Counted from the stretch's first letter, positions 1 to 12,010 are shown. The stretch: 64,000 nt of DNA from Calamus simplicifolius (GCA_900491605.1 UESW01004260.1:367755-431754), one strand, 5' to 3'. Notes: generated from the letters alone by a model not told the origin. A program made the numbers and translations.

Positions 1-790
1 AGCATGAGAGGATTCTATATATTCTTAATAATCCTGCACCAAAGATACCTGATGCAAACACACAAAGTTCTGAGAAAGACACTTATCAGAAGTGGCTCAA
101 TGATAGAACTAGCATACGTTGCATCATGCTAGCAGCAATGAACGATGAATTCGATCGCCGGTTCGAGAATGCTCAGCCAAAAGAAATCATTCAAGCGTTG
201 AATGAATCTTTCGGCACACCTGACGACGTTGAAAGGCACAAGACTAGTTGTGCTATTTTTAATGCTCGAATAAAGGATGGATCTCATGTCACTGATCATG
301 TATTGTACATGATCGAGAAGATAGAACTGCTAAGCAAGCTCGGCTTTCCCCTACATGAGCAGTTGAGAAAAGATGCGATCCTGAATTCTTGCCTCCATCC
401 TTCCGACCTTTCCTTACTCATTTTCGAATGACAAAGCCTGCAGTCAACTACCACGGTTGTTGGGATTGTTACAGAACTTTGAGAAGGATAACCAGCTCTC
501 TAAGGTTTGGTTAATGTGGTTGAAGGATCTAAGGTAGGGCATCAACCCTTTGGGAAAGGGAAGAAGAAAAAGAATAAGAAAAAGGTGCAACATGCTAGGA
601 CATCTATAAGGGGTCAGATGCAAAAGAAGAAAGTTGATAAAAGTCAAGCTGAATGCTTTCATTGCAAGATGCAAGGGCACTGGAAGAGGAACTGTCCTCT
701 TTACATTGCCACACTTGATCCAAACAGGCCGAAGAAGAAAAAGGGGCAAGATGTTGCTCAACAAGGTATTTATATGATAATACCTTGTAA
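1..790 (+). pseudogene. copia gag (UBN2-type) with CCHC zinc knuckle, broken
   Basis: The nucleocapsid precursor packages element RNA into cytoplasmic particles. The frame from about 126 to 431 encodes a typical copia gag segment (starts near AAMNDEFDRRFENAQ). A second frame from 507 holds a lysine-rich stretch and a zinc knuckle, C-x2-C-x4-H-x4-C (CFHCKMQGHWKRNC), at 654-695. The segments lie in different frames, with stops between 431 and 507. The first 125 bases encode further gag residues in yet another frame. The N-terminus lies outside the window. Confidence 0.85.
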
Positions 791-799
791 TTTTTATGT

Positions 800-1110
800 A
801 TATATAATCAGACCTGGGTATTGGATACCGGGAGTCCTTCTTAACATTTGCAATTCATTGCAGGGACTACAGGTCACTAAAAGATTTGAGGACAATGAAA
901 GATTCCTTAATGTCGGCAATGGAAGATTAGTTCCAGTTCTGGTATTAGGAGTTCTTGAAATAGTTTTCAATAGAAATGTCATTATACTAAATGATTATCA
1001 TTTTTGCCCAACGTTCTCGTTAAACGTAATTTCTGTAGGCCTTCTGGCCAAAAGTCATTATGAAATTTCAATAAAGGATGTTACTTTGAATATCATTATG
1101 AATGGAGTCA
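800..1110 (+). pseudogene. copia aspartic protease segment, frameshifted
   Basis: The active-site motif WVLDTGS is encoded at about 815-835 (Asp codon at 824-826). It lies in a different frame from the longer open frame covering the rest of the domain (residues near FLNVGNGRLVPV and FCPTFSLNVISV). That open frame runs on from gag. The protease would cleave the polyprotein during particle maturation. One shift within about 30 bases of the active site separates the motif from its own domain, so this copy cannot make a functional enzyme as written. Confidence 0.75.
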
Positions 1111-1199
1111 CTGTAATGACTGGGCATTTATCTAATGGCATTTATATATTATCACAGCCTGTGAATGTAGTGTACAAATCAAGTAAGCGCCCTAGAACA

Positions 1200-1990
1200 A
1201 CTGATGTCACAGACATTTATCTTTGGCACCATCGGTTGGGTCATATCAATAAGAACAGATTAAACAGGTTAACTCAGGAGGGCATCCTTCGAGTTGATGA
1301 TTGTGAATTATTAACTACCTGTGAATCCTGTCTTCTTGGTAAAATACCAAGTCATCTTTTACTGGAAAAGGTAAAAGAGCTAAAGAGCTATTAAGTCTAG
1401 TACATACTCATATATGTGGACCAATGAGCACTTGTGCCAAAGGTGGATATTACTACTTCATTACTTTTACAGATGACCTTTCTAGGTTCGGTTATGTCTA
1501 TCTTATGCGATATAAATCTGAATCATTTGAAATGTTCAAACAATATCATAAAGAAGTAGAAAAACAAACAGGAAAATGTATTAAGATCCTTCGATCAGAT
1601 CGAGGAGGCGAATACCTTTCCAATGAATTTGTGACATATTTAAGGGAGAATGAGATTCTCTTCCAATGGACTCCTTCAGGAACACCACAATATAACGGTG
1701 TGTCGGAAAGGAGGAATCGAACTCTGTTAGACATGGTTCGGTCCATGATGGGTTTTGCAAGCTTGCCAATATCCTTTTGGGATATGCATTAGAATCAGCT
1801 TGTAATATTCTCAATAAGGTTCCAAGTAAGTCTGTTTCAAAAACTCCACATGAGATGTGGTATGGACATAAATCGGTAATCACCTATCTGAGAGTCTGGG
1901 GGTGTCCAGCTTATATGAAACGTGCAAAATCAGACAAACTTGAACCCAAATCTGACAAATATTTTTTCATCGGCTATCCGAAAGAAACCA
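1200..1990 (+). pseudogene. copia GAG-pre-integrase and integrase core, broken
   Basis: The zinc-binding pre-integrase part shows LWHHRLGHINKNRL and CESCLLGK (about 1,219-1,345). The integrase core follows in another frame from about 1,424. It has the catalytic D,D-35-E pattern: first Asp in TFTDDLSRFGYV, second in LRSDRGGEYLSNEF, Glu in QYNGVSERRNRTL. A stop at about 1,790 and a frame change separate the C-terminal part (YGHKSVITYLRVWGCPAY). Integrase would join element cDNA to host DNA. Two or more breaks make it inactive as written. Confidence 0.9.
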
Positions 1991-2309
1991 AAGGATATTA
2001 CTTCTACAATACTGAAGAACAAAAGTTGTTCATTAGTAATAGAGCAGTTTTTCTTGAAAAGGAGTTCCTTAGTAAGGAATAAATAGCTCTAATGTTGAAC
2101 TTGAGGAAGTTCATCAAGTAGAAGGAACAACACAAACCAGTGAACCCTTAGAATCTGAGTTGATTAGATCAAACTCAAAACCCATTTTAGATGCACCATT
2201 AAGGTGATCTGGTAGAGTACCACATCAACCGGACATATACTTAGGTTTCTTGGTCCAGAACGATGATCTTATTGAACTTGATGAGAATAATGAGGATCCG
2301 ATCACCTAT

Positions 2310-3180
2310 ATGGATGCTATGCAAAAGACTAACTCTAATAAATGGCTTGATGCCATGAAATCCGAACTTGATTCCATGAAGGACAATAATGTATGGACAT
2401 TAGTTGACCCACTCGAAGGGATAAAATCCATAGGGTGTAAGTGGGTTTTCAAGAGGAAAAGAGGCGCAAACGAAAGGTTGAGACCTATAAAGCACGTCTG
2501 GTTGCCAAGGGGTATCGTCAACGTTATGGTATTGACTATGACAAAACGTTTTCTCCTGTGGCAATGCTGAATTCCATTCGGATTATGCTAGCTATAGCAG
2601 CACACTTAGATTATGAGATTTGGCAAATGGATGTTAAAACCGCTTTTCTAAATGGTGATTTAGAAGAACAGGTGTATATGATACAGCCTGAAGGTTTTAT
2701 ATCTAAAGATGAGTCTAAAGTGTGCATGCTACATAAGTCTATTTATGGACTTAAGCAAGCATCTAGGAGTTGGAACATACGATTTGATAAAGTGATCAAA
2801 TCTTATGCTTTATTAAGAATAAAGAAGAACCTTGCATTTATAAATGGGCTAACGGTTCCGTTATTATATTTCTTGTATTATATGTGGATGACATTCTCTT
2901 AATCGGTAATGATGTCCCTGCATTACAAGGAATAAAGACATGGTTATCATCACAATTCTCCATAAAAGATCTGGGAGAAGCATCATACATCCTCGGGATG
3001 AAGATCTATAGAGATAGATCTAAGAGGATGCTTGGTTTATCCCAATCTACGTACATTGACACAGTGCTAAAGAGGTTTAGCATGGAGAATTCCAAGAAAG
3101 GCTATCTTCCGATAGGCATGGAATTCATCTTTCTAAGAAGGATTGTCCGACAACTCCTAATGAAAGAGAACGTATGAGTC
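2310..3180 (+). pseudogene. copia reverse transcriptase, broken in three frames
   Basis: The family N-terminal block is visible (WTLVDPLEGIKSIGCKWVFK). After a frame change follow ARLVAKGY, the first catalytic Asp in QMDVKTAFLNGDLEE, and SIYGLKQASRSW. The catalytic YVDDILLIGND box, at about 2,880-2,910, needs a further frame change. The thumb-side block KDLGEASYILGMKIYRD follows. The enzyme would copy element RNA to DNA in the cytoplasmic particle. All key motifs survive but are split over three frames. Confidence 0.93.
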
Positions 3181-3860
3181 GAATTCCATATGCTTCGGCA
3201 GTAGGATCGATTATGTACACCATGACATGTACAAGACCAGATGTGGCATACTTACTAGAGTAGTGAGTATATACCAATCTGATCCAGAGAAAAACACTGG
3301 CAAGTTATTAAGACAATCCTTAAGTATTTGAGAAATACTAAGGACCAGTGGTTAGTCTATGGAGAGTCTGATTTAAAATTGTTGGATATACTGATTCCAG
3401 TTTCCAATCAGATCATGATGATAGCAAAAGTGTATCGGGTTTCGTATTTATCCTAAATGGTGGAGCTGTTTGCTGGAAAAGTTTCAAGCAACATACAGTG
3501 GCAGATTCGTGTGCGAGGTAGTGTACATTGCTGCATCAGATGCTGCGAAAGAAGCTGTGTGGCTGCAAAAGTTTATCTCCGAGCTTGGAATGATACCTTC
3601 CATAGATGGACCAGTCCTGTTATACAGTGACAGTACTGGCAATAGCTCAAGGAAAGGAACCGCGAGCACATCAGCGCACCAAGCACATACTGCGTCAGTT
3701 TCATCTTATACGAGAGATTGTAGACCGAGGTGACATAAATCTTCAGAAGATTAATGGAAAGGAAAACCTATGTGACACATTTACTAAAGCACTCAGCATC
3801 AAGGAGTTTGATGACTATAAATTGAAGATGGGTATTAGATATGTAATGAGTGGCTTTAGG
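3180..3860 (+). pseudogene. copia RNase H domain, broken
   Basis: The order of blocks matches copia RNase H. YASAVGSIMYTMTCTRPDVAY is readable in part near 3,190-3,250. Next come the TDS and SVSGFVFILNGGAVCWKS blocks (about 3,390-3,480), EVVYIAASDAAKEAVWLQKF (3,517-3,576), and SDST with the HILRQFHLIREIV block (3,626-3,722). The C-terminal NGKENLCDTFTKALS block closes the polyprotein at about 3,755-3,800. At least three frame changes interrupt it. It would remove RNA from the RNA:DNA hybrid. Confidence 0.88.
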
Positions 3861-3862
3861 CT

Positions 3863-3873
3863 AAGTGGGAGTT
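3863..3873 (+). other. polypurine tract of the copia element
   Basis: AAGTGGGAGTT lies immediately before the LTR start TGTTGGGA, where plus-strand DNA priming takes place in LTR elements. Its position between the end of RNase H and the LTR supports the call. Confidence 0.7.
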
Positions 3874-5191
3874 TGTTGGGAATTGTATCCTAAAGCCAAT
3901 CATTTGATATTGTGCTGATGTAAATTGTATATAAATTGATATATTAATAAAAGTTATTTGGCAGTTTATTCATTACAAGAACATCTTCTTAAAACTCCTA
4001 ATAGTAATGAAGCCCTCAGGATCTTCCTTCACAATAAAGGAGGATTTATCTTTGAAGGTCCTTAAAAGAGTTCGCGACCAAATGATATACTATGACAGGG
4101 CCATAGTACTATCAATTATAGGATGTTGTATATCATATTTGTTGGTTGTCCTCTTAACCAAGGAGTGTAGAGACACTGGTATGACATACAGGTAAAGTGT
4201 AGGAGTACATTTCACCGAACGTGACTCATTTCCGGATACTCTACTGTCAAGAGTTAATCCGAGAAGATATAGGTATAAGTATCCTTCAGACCTGAAGATC
4301 ACAACTAGTGGCTTACAAGAAACTCATTGTACTTAGGTGCCGACCACTTGGATTTCTAATCCAGCTACGAAAGGTTACTGGGTGCAGTCAAGTACTTGTG
4401 GTAGTCAGTTGTGGATCAAGATGGAATTTGACCTATCCCGTTAAAAGGAGAAATGCTTGTGTTTCAATTTAGCAAGACCTTGGCCAAGGCACTTCATGTG
4501 AAAGTCACATGATCACTAAAATTGAAATCACTTTATGGATTTGCTGTTTAGAGTTGACAGGCTCTTAAGCCATCCTTAGCATTTGTGGTCAAGAGGATAA
4601 TTATATGGTAACTGTTTCTTAGGTTCTTGAGTTTGCTCGGCAACTCTTCGACCTATCCGGACGTCGGGTTCCATTGCTAGATGGGCACATCGATTAGTAT
4701 AGAAAATTGTTTCTATGCTACCGCTTAGGTTTGAACCTAGAGAGTTACACGCATAGAAGTTTCTAGGATGATCTATTTGCTGATCAACGATTGAGAATCG
4801 TATATGATTTAATTAATCAATTTGATTGATTGAATTATCTCAATTGGATTAAGTACAAGTGAATAAGATTCAATTTGGTTTAAGTCTACTAGAAGGACTA
4901 ATTAATTTTAAATATTGATTTAAAATTAGATTTGATTTGATTTAAATAGATTCAGGATTAGCCAAATTTGATTTGGGCTAGGACCATGATCTATATTGGT
5001 TTAATCCAATAAATTCAAATTAGCTTAAAACCAAAAAGCCAAACCCCATGTGTGAAAAAGGTTTTCTCGCATGATGAGATAACTAAAATCTCATATCATG
5101 AGAAATTAAATTCTCATGCAGAATTTAATTTATAACTTTTAGTCTTCTTCAAATGATTCCCAAGTTGAAGAAAAATAAATTTTGCTAAAAG

Positions 5192-5441
5192 GTGCCTCTT
5201 TGGAAGAGCACTCCACACAACTCTTTGTGCATTGACAAGTGTGTGAATTAATGTGCCTCTTTGAAGAGCACTCCACACAACTCTCCGTGCATTGACAAGT
5301 GTGTGAATTAATGTGCCTCTTTGGAAGAGCACTCCATACAACTCTCCGTGCATTGACAAGCGTGTGAATTAATGTGCCTCTTTGGAAGAGCACTCCACAC
5401 AACTCTTCATGCATTGATAAGTGTATGAATTTAATATGTCT
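5192..5441 (+). repeat. 60-61 bp minisatellite in the copia LTR
   Basis: Units beginning GTGCCTCTTTGGAAGAGCAC start at about 5,192, 5,253, 5,313 and 5,374, with a partial fifth at about 5,435. The second unit lacks one G of a GG pair that the others have. The open frames seen across it are a side effect of the periodicity, not genes. Confidence 0.9.
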
Positions 5442-5507
5442 CTTTGGTTTTCACAAAAAAAGCGGAATTCTAAATGTTAGAATTCAATAGGCTGGCTAAT
5501 ATGAAAC

Positions 5508-5515
5508 TATAAATA
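5508..5515 (+). promoter_or_regulatory. TATA box of the copia LTR
   Basis: TATAAATA lies in the last third of the LTR, in the sense orientation of the element. This is the expected place for the U3/R boundary. Transcription would start roughly 30 bases downstream. Confidence 0.6.
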
Positions 5516-6070
5516 GAGGACATCCCTCACCAGATAACATAACACAAGATCAAAAGAGATCAAAAATTCTAAACAGTTAGAACCAACTGTTACAGTTCTA
5601 AGAGTTAGAACAGAAAATTCTAATGTGATTTTAGTGTTAGCAAAAGCTTGGTGGATCTTGGAGAAAGATTCAAGTGGAAGAATTCAAATCAGCAAAATTA
5701 TTTTTCCGCGAGCTAGCACTCCCGGAATCCGATCATTCGAGGGCTTTGCGTGGACAATACTAGAGCCGAAACGATTGAACGGCTGCAGAGCACAAAGGAT
5801 TTACCTATTGTTCTTAAGGTGAGTGATTTGATCCTTAGATCTTAAGGCAGACTTCAAGATGAGTAGTATGACTTCTCATCTTGAAGATTAAGATATGATC
5901 TTAATTATTTAATTTATATGCAATACTTAGATCAAACGATCTTATAATATAAGGCAAAGATATGATCTTGATGCATGTTAGAAAGATTAATATGTAATCT
6001 TTAAATTTCGCATTGATAATTGTTATCAAATTTTAAAATATGCATGCCTCGGGGATTAACTCTCCCAATA

Positions 6071-7306
6071 GGAAGAACATGAAAGATGATGTCATCTTCT
6101 CCCTTGGTTTAGCAGTGAATCCCCTAGTTTAATCAAGTCAGTAAGTCGCTATTCTAGTCTACTTTTGCTTTCTTTCCATTATCATCCTTGATTCCTCTGT
6201 TAAAGAATAACATTGGCTACAAAAATTTAAGGTCTTAAAAAGAGAATTTCGCGCTTTACCTTACGATGAACCAAAGTAAGGGAAGAAGCCATAAATCATT
6301 GCATTTTCCTCAAGCTTGACAACCAATAAGCATCAGTAAGCCTTCCTTCCCTCCCTTCCCATGTTTTTCCTCTATTAATCATGGTCATCTAGCTATTAGA
6401 AATTTTGGTATTTGTCCAGTTTTGTTTGGGTCCTTGGGAAATAGGGTTCACTCGATCTACATCCCTATTTCATGAGAGTTCCAACCAAATTTAAGGCTAA
6501 TTAGGAAGGTTGTGAGCAACTATAATTAGGGGCATGTGAGGATCGACAATGAAGACCATTTCCAGAAGATGAAAATTCCTTTGATGGCACTGATTTCTTA
6601 TCCCTCTTAATTGGTTTTTCCCTATTTCTCGACTTCATTTTGGTAGTGATCCATAGCTGATTGTAAGTCACATTGAAAATTTGTTAACTAGCCACCTAAA
6701 GGTCGGGTCGGATCGAAGGCACTGTTTCGAACTAGTGAGCTTCAAATATAACCGCTATAATTGGCTACTCTTAGTAATCAGCAAAGATGAAGTTATTTCA
6801 TCCTAGCTTGTTTTTTTTTTCTTTTGTTTTCTTATGCAAATGGTTGTGAATCTAGATTTATTGTAATTTAATTAGATTAGATCAAAACCTGGTACCACCT
6901 CTCCTGAATTCATTTGAACCTATACTAATCTAGAACTATTATGGGCACATTGTAAATTTGTATTTGCTAAAAGATATAAAACTATTTTTATTCGACACTT
7001 AAATATATAATTTTTTTATTAGTATTTTTTAAGCAATTGTATGTTAATGTTAGTTTAAATATTTATTGCATTATTTACGTATTTTAATTGGCTTTTTTTT
7101 TTTCAAATATTAAGAAATAAGTAAGATTTTGGATAGAAATAGATCAAAGAATAGTTATATATATAAATATTCTAGTTTTGATTTAAGAATGTTAGAAATT
7201 TTAATACCAAAAATTTGTGTTTACTTATAGTTTTTGGCGTTGTTTTAAATTTGAATAGCTGGATTTATTGAATATTTAATTTGTTAGCATTGGTTAAATT
7301 TATTTT
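6071..7306. repeat. duplicated non-coding unit, copy A (left part)
   Basis: This matches 9,546-9,836 joined to 12,271-13,200 across its whole length. Shared landmarks include CATGAAAGATGATGTCATCT, the CCTTCCTTCCCTCCCTTCC run and CTTTTTGGCGTTG-like text. Copy A is interrupted by the copia element at its left end and by the RTE LINE at its right end, and resumes at 9,213. I recognise no coding capacity and no known family. It may be a segmental tandem duplication or an unrecognised element. Confidence 0.85.
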
Positions 7307-9195
7307 TATGAAGTCAAGCTGCCATCAAGCTTAAAAGGATAAACTATAAAATTTGGCAAGAGGTTAGGGATGAAAAAAAGTCTTAAAAAGTATAGGGATG
7401 CAAAGAAATAAGCTAAAAAAATGGTAAGTAATGCCAAACTTAAAGCCTGTGATGATTTATATAATAGACTAGATATGAACGAAGATGAAAAGACTATATA
7501 TAAATTAGCAAAATCAAGAGAAAAGAAAATAAAAGATCTTGACTATATTAAATATATTAAGGATGAAGATGAAAGAGTCTTAATAAAAGATGAAGAGATA
7601 AAAAAAATGATGAAAAAGTTATTTTAAAAATTATTAAATAAAAATAATTTAGTAAATTTAATGTTAGAATAATGTGATAACCTAGAACTAACAAATGAAC
7701 ATAAATTTTTTCGTAGATTTAGTATGCTTGAGGTTAAAAGGCTTTAAGTAAAATAAAAAAATGTAAAGGCTTTAGGACTAGATGCCCTATTGAGATTTGA
7801 AAAGGCTTAGAAGAAATTAGAGTAATCAATTTAATTAACAGGATTGTAGCAACTAAAAGAATGCTATAATTGAAGAAAAACATATTAATACCTATATATA
7901 AAAATAAAGAAGATATTCAAAACTGTGTAAATTATAGAGGGATTAAGCTAATGAGTCATACAATGAAATTATAGAGAGAGTAATAGAAAATCAAATAAGA
8001 GCTAAAACTTTGGTGTCAAATAATTAATTTGGATTTATGCCTAAAGATTGATCATGAAAGCTGTTTATTTATTAAGAAGATTGATGAAAAGATATAGAGA
8101 AAAGAAAAAACCTTCATATGATTTTATTGATTTAGAGAAAGCATATGATAGAATACCTAGAAAAATAATATGATGGGTTTTAGAAAAAAAATAGGAGTTA
8201 TTAAAAGGTATATAGAATTGATAAAAGATATGTATGATAAAGCAATAACTATTGTTAAAACAATAATAGGAGAAACTAGTGAGTTTTTAATTAATATAGG
8301 TTTACATCAAGGATCCGCCTTAAGTCCATATCTTTTTGTATTAGTTATGGATGAATTAACCAAACATATTCAAAATGATATTCCATGGTGTATGTTATTT
8401 GCAGATGATATAATGTTGATTGATAAAACTAAATCCGAAGTAAATGTTAAGCTAGAGATTTGAAGAGAGGCTTTAGAATATAAAAGTTTTAAGATTAGTA
8501 GAACTAAAATTGAATACATGAAATGCAATTTTAGTAAGAGTAGAAATACAAAATGAAGAAACGATAAAAATTGCAAGCCAAGAGATATCAAGGAGTGAAA
8601 GATTTAGGTATTCTGGACCAATTATCTAATAAGAAGGTAAAATATGTGAAGATATGAATCATAGAGTTAAAGCAAGATGGATTAAGTGGATGAGTGCTTC
8701 GGGAGTATTGTATGATCGATGCATCCATTAAAATTGAAAAGAAAATTCTATCAAACTGTTATTAGGCCAGCTATGCTATATGAAATAGAGTATTGAGCAA
8801 TATTGAAATAACATGTTATTAAATTAAGCGTAATATAAATGCGTATGTTAAGATGGATATGTGGTAAAACTTTAAAAGATAGAATTAGAAATAAATATAC
8901 AAGAGAAAGAATAGGAGTAGCCCCGATTGAAGATAAAATGAGAGAAAATCAATTACGATGGTTTGGACATATATAATGTAAACCTTTAGATGCTCCAGTT
9001 AGAAAGAATGATTTTGTAACAATCCATGGTAAAGATAGAGATAGAGGTAGACCTAAACTAATATGGACAGAAATAATTAAAAAATATAACTATTTGTAAT
9101 TTGAATATTGACCTGATCCTAAATAGAGCAGAGTGGAGAAAACATATTCATGTAGCCAACCCCATGTAGTTGGGAAAAGGCTTAGATGAGTTGAG
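7307..9195 (+). mobile_element. RTE-clade LINE, 5'-truncated, with (TTGAG)n tail
   Basis: The LINE is flanked by a perfect 17-bp target-site duplication, TTGGTTAAATTTATTTT, at 7,290-7,306 and 9,196-9,212. The uninterrupted site is present in copy B near 13,200. The 3' end CCCCATGTAGTTGGGAAAAG followed by GATGAGTTGAGTTG is the short repeat tail known from plant RTE elements, which lack poly(A). Truncation at the 5' end removes the endonuclease; only the linker and reverse transcriptase remain. This is the expected product of target-primed reverse transcription. Confidence 0.92.
7407..9100 (+). pseudogene. RTE LINE reverse transcriptase, decayed
   Basis: From about 7,421 a lysine/glutamate-rich linker is readable (VSNAKLKACDDLYNRLD). 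The RT follows in pieces. A block near 8,030-8,150 has the FGF...LRRLM and DLEKAYDRIPR motifs, and 8,290-8,330 has HQGSALSPYLFVLVMDELT. The catalytic FADDIMLID box is at 8,398-8,424. Multiple stops and shifts separate the pieces. The C-terminal segment carries the LRWICG-type block near 8,850. FADD with this context fits the RTE clade rather than L1. Confidence 0.88.
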
Positions 9196-9212
9196 TTGGT
9201 TAAATTTATTTT

Positions 9213-9322
9213 GTGATGGTACTTAGAATAAGATGCTTTAGAAATTTTATTTCTAAGTATGCAATGAATTAATATGCCTGAAATTCACTTTGGGGTATAA
9301 CAAGTAGTGCTGTCCTCATTTT
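9213..9322. repeat. duplicated unit, copy A (right end)
   Basis: This resumes copy A after the LINE (GATGGTACTTAGAATAAGAT) and matches 13,217-13,342. Similarity fades after the shared CAAGTAGT...CTCATTTTT stretch. Confidence 0.8.
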
Positions 9323-9545
9323 TTGTTTATCCTATTTAGGCTAGTCCACTTGATCACCTAAATGAAGCCAAATTAAAAAAAATGAAAGAAGTAATCACAT
9401 GATTACCTTGAGAACTCAATGAAGAAGAAACTTGGAAGAGATAAAGACATATCCTCCTTTAATTCAACCACTTAGGATGGGGCTTATCCAACCCTCATCT
9501 CCTATCGATTTAACCAATTCGATCAAGAAATTCATTATTTGAGAG
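9323..9545. other. spacer between duplicated units, nothing recognised
   Basis: This stretch has no counterpart after copy B. It may correspond to the part of copy A that lies left of the copia element, outside this window. No coding or RNA signal is seen. Confidence 0.5.
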
Positions 9546-10430
9546 TTGGAAGAGCATGAAAGATGATGTCATCTTCTTCCTTGGTCTAGCAGTGAATTTC
9601 CTAGTTTAATCAAGTTAGTAAGCCCCTACTCTAGTCCACTTTTGCTTCCTTCCTATTATGATCCTTGATTCCTCCATTAGACAACAACATTGGCTACAAG
9701 AATTTAAGGTTTGAAAGAGAGAATTTCGTGCTCTACTTCACGATGAAGCAAAGCAAGGGAGGAAGCCATAAATCATTGCATTTTCCTCAAGCTTGACAAT
9801 CAATAAGCATCGGTAAGCCTTCCTTCCCTCCCTTCCTGTCACATCCTAGACCCAAAATTTTGAGCTAGGATGACAACCCGCCGCATGCCGGGCATACAAG
9901 GCATCCGAAATTTACACATTGCTTAATATAAGGCAATAATTATAATTAGACCATTCAAATCCATAACTTAACACAAACCATAAATATAAGTTTGGGCTAC
10001 AAGCCCTACACACAATTAATATAGTTCTGGGCTACAACCCTACACACAAGTAATACTAGGGTTACAATGATATCAAGAAACTGATTATATAGAAGCTCCA
10101 TCTACCCCATAAATCCATCTTTAATCCTGAGGCTCTGAAAAATATTATGAGATTTACATGAGCTCACACTCAATAAGTAAGCCTATAATAATAATATAAA
10201 ATAGTTGTATATCATCATATCTTATCAAGATATTATCAAGTCATAATTTCATAAACTTTCAATTTTAAATGCATTTATCATGCTATCAGAACAAGCATAT
10301 CACTACTCAAATTAATTTGGAAGCTTATACAATAAATACCAGAAAATGCATTGTAAACAACCCACTATTTATATGCTCTTTTTTATATTATATTTTATGT
10401 GTCCCACGGCCTTGCTACACCTCAATCAGC

Positions 10431-10790
10431 GCACATCCTTCAGATATGTGTGGCCTCCACATGCCACCTCATCGTCAATCATAGCACATCCTCTAGATGT
10501 GTGGCCTCCACATACCATATCATCATCAGTCAGAGCACATCCTCTAAATGCGTGGCCTCCACATACCATATCATCATCAGTCATAGCGCATTCTCTAGAT
10601 GCGTGTGGCCTCCACATGCCACCTCATAATCAATCAGCATACATCCTCTAGATGTGTGTGGCCTTCACATGCCATATCATCGTCAATCAGAGCACATCCT
10701 CTAGATGTATGGCCTCCACATGCCATATCATCATCAAACAGAGCACATCCTCTAGATGTGTGTGGCCTCCACATGCCACATCATAGGAGA
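10431..10790. repeat. 51-55 bp tandem array in the solo LTR (about 7 units)
   Basis: Units of the form GCACATCCTCTAGATGTGTG followed by GCCTCCACATRCCAYATCAT start near 10,431, 10,484, 10,535, 10,586, 10,637, 10,692 and 10,743. Spacing is contiguous, without unique spacers. Open frames on both strands here are periodicity artefacts. Confidence 0.9.
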
Positions 10791-11554
10791 ACCGCGGCGA
10801 CACATATAATATAATTCAAGGTCATCATTATATGCATATCACACATCATGCATCATCATAAGCATAATCTTTCATATCACATAAACAGTGGTTTGTACAT
10901 TCTTAATCATTGCATGTAACTAATTTACTTTGCAAAGTTAAAAATAAACATATACATCATATTTGGCATAAGCATAATAAACCATTACTTTGCAAATTAA
11001 TACCAGCTATTGTAGCAAATATTCAATTAATACTCATGGTACAGTTTACCAATTTCCAAATTAATCAATAAAACTTCATTTCATAAGCATGCATAAAACT
11101 ATAAATACAACAATTCATAATTTATAAAATTATTATATTTGGCTTACTTACCTCAATACGCAACTCCAAAATGATAAACCAGCTACTTGGACAACTAGGC
11201 ACCTACAAAATTATTTTTCATAATTAGATCTCTAAAATCTGAATAATAAAAAGAATCCTACAACTCTACCCAAACTAATCCACGGGCCCGACTTTGGGCT
11301 TGAATATCTCCCAATAAAAGCGTCCAAATGGGGAAATAAAATTACTCCAAGAAACTAGAATTCATCCTGAATCTGGTCATAATTTTATTTTCCATTTCCT
11401 GGCCCATTATAGGGTCCAAAACCCTGCCCAAAAAGGGCTCCAGGAAGGGCCCAACATGCCCATGGAATTTCAGCCCAGTCGGCCCGATACAACGCCTTCC
11501 TCCCAGCTCCCCTGTTTCAACCGAAACAAGGGCTGAGATGAGCCGGCAGCCAGG

Positions 11555-12010
11555 GCCGCCGCCGGCCAAATCGAAGGCGGCCCGGCCATCGTTGGTCGGA
11601 CCGAAGCCGGCCGCCGCCGCGGCCGGCCACCCCCCTTCTCTCACTCATCTATTTCTCTCCCTTTCTCTTTCTCTCTCTCGTCTCCCGTGCGACGCAGATT
11701 GTGCCGACGTCTACTCCGGCCAGATTGGAGTCGGTCCGGCCACCGTTGGCCAGACCAGAGCCGGCCGCCGCCGCGGCCGGCCTCCCTTCCTTCACTCTCT
11801 CTCCAATTTCTCTCCCTCTCACTCTTTCTCTGTTTCGATTCCCGGATGGAATTTACCGTGCCGGCAGCATGACCGGCCAATTGGAGGCGGCCCGGCCACC
11901 GTTGGCCGGACCGAAGCCGGCTGCCGCCGCGGCCAGTCCCTCTCTCTCCCTCTTTTCCTCCAATTTCGCCCTTATCTCCCTCTAACAGCCGTGGCCTATT
12001 ACAGTGCCAG
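11555..12010. repeat. GC-rich module repeated three times (about 155 bp period)
   Basis: The core CCGGCCAYCGTTGG followed by GCCGCCGCCGCGGCC occurs at about 11,582, 11,736 and 11,892. Each is followed by a CT-rich tract (TCTCTCCCTTTCTC-like). Strong GC content and CpG density contrast with the AT-rich surroundings. The open frames on both strands arise from this composition, and none resembles a protein family. Confidence 0.88.

Larger units (their letters stand above)
1..6070 (+). mobile_element. Ty1/copia LTR retrotransposon, left part missing, decayed
   Basis: The domain order is gag, CCHC zinc knuckle, aspartic protease, GAG-pre-integrase, integrase, reverse transcriptase, RNase H, purine-rich tract, right LTR. 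Integrase lying before RT is the diagnostic order of Ty1/copia. The element enters the window inside gag, so the left LTR and primer-binding site are not visible. Coding is broken into many short frames by frameshifts and stops, so it is non-autonomous as written, although some breaks may be assembly errors. The right border is set by the LTR end TCCCAATA (a one-base variant of the complement of the LTR start TGTTGGGA) followed by GGAAG. The same GGAAG appears uninterrupted in the paralogous unit at 9,546, which acts as the empty site. Confidence 0.93.
3874..6070 (+). repeat. right LTR of the copia element (about 2.2 kb)
   Basis: The LTR begins TGTTGGGAATTG right after the purine tract and ends TCTCCCAATA. 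The terminal 8-bp inverted repeat TGTTGGGA/TCCCAATA has one mismatch. It is followed by GGAAG (6,071-6,075), taken as the target duplication; the matching left copy lies outside the window. The LTR has a TATA box at 5,508-5,515 and an internal minisatellite at 5,192-5,441. No protein-coding frame inside it resembles a known family. Confidence 0.82.

Noticed and set aside
5114..5414. 81- and 91-residue Cys/His-repeat proteins
   Set aside because: The periodic frames are read from the 60-bp LTR minisatellite; no start or family support.
10431..10790. CRISPR-like regular array
   Set aside because: The whole 51-55 bp unit is repeated without unique spacers; it is an LTR minisatellite in a plant genome.
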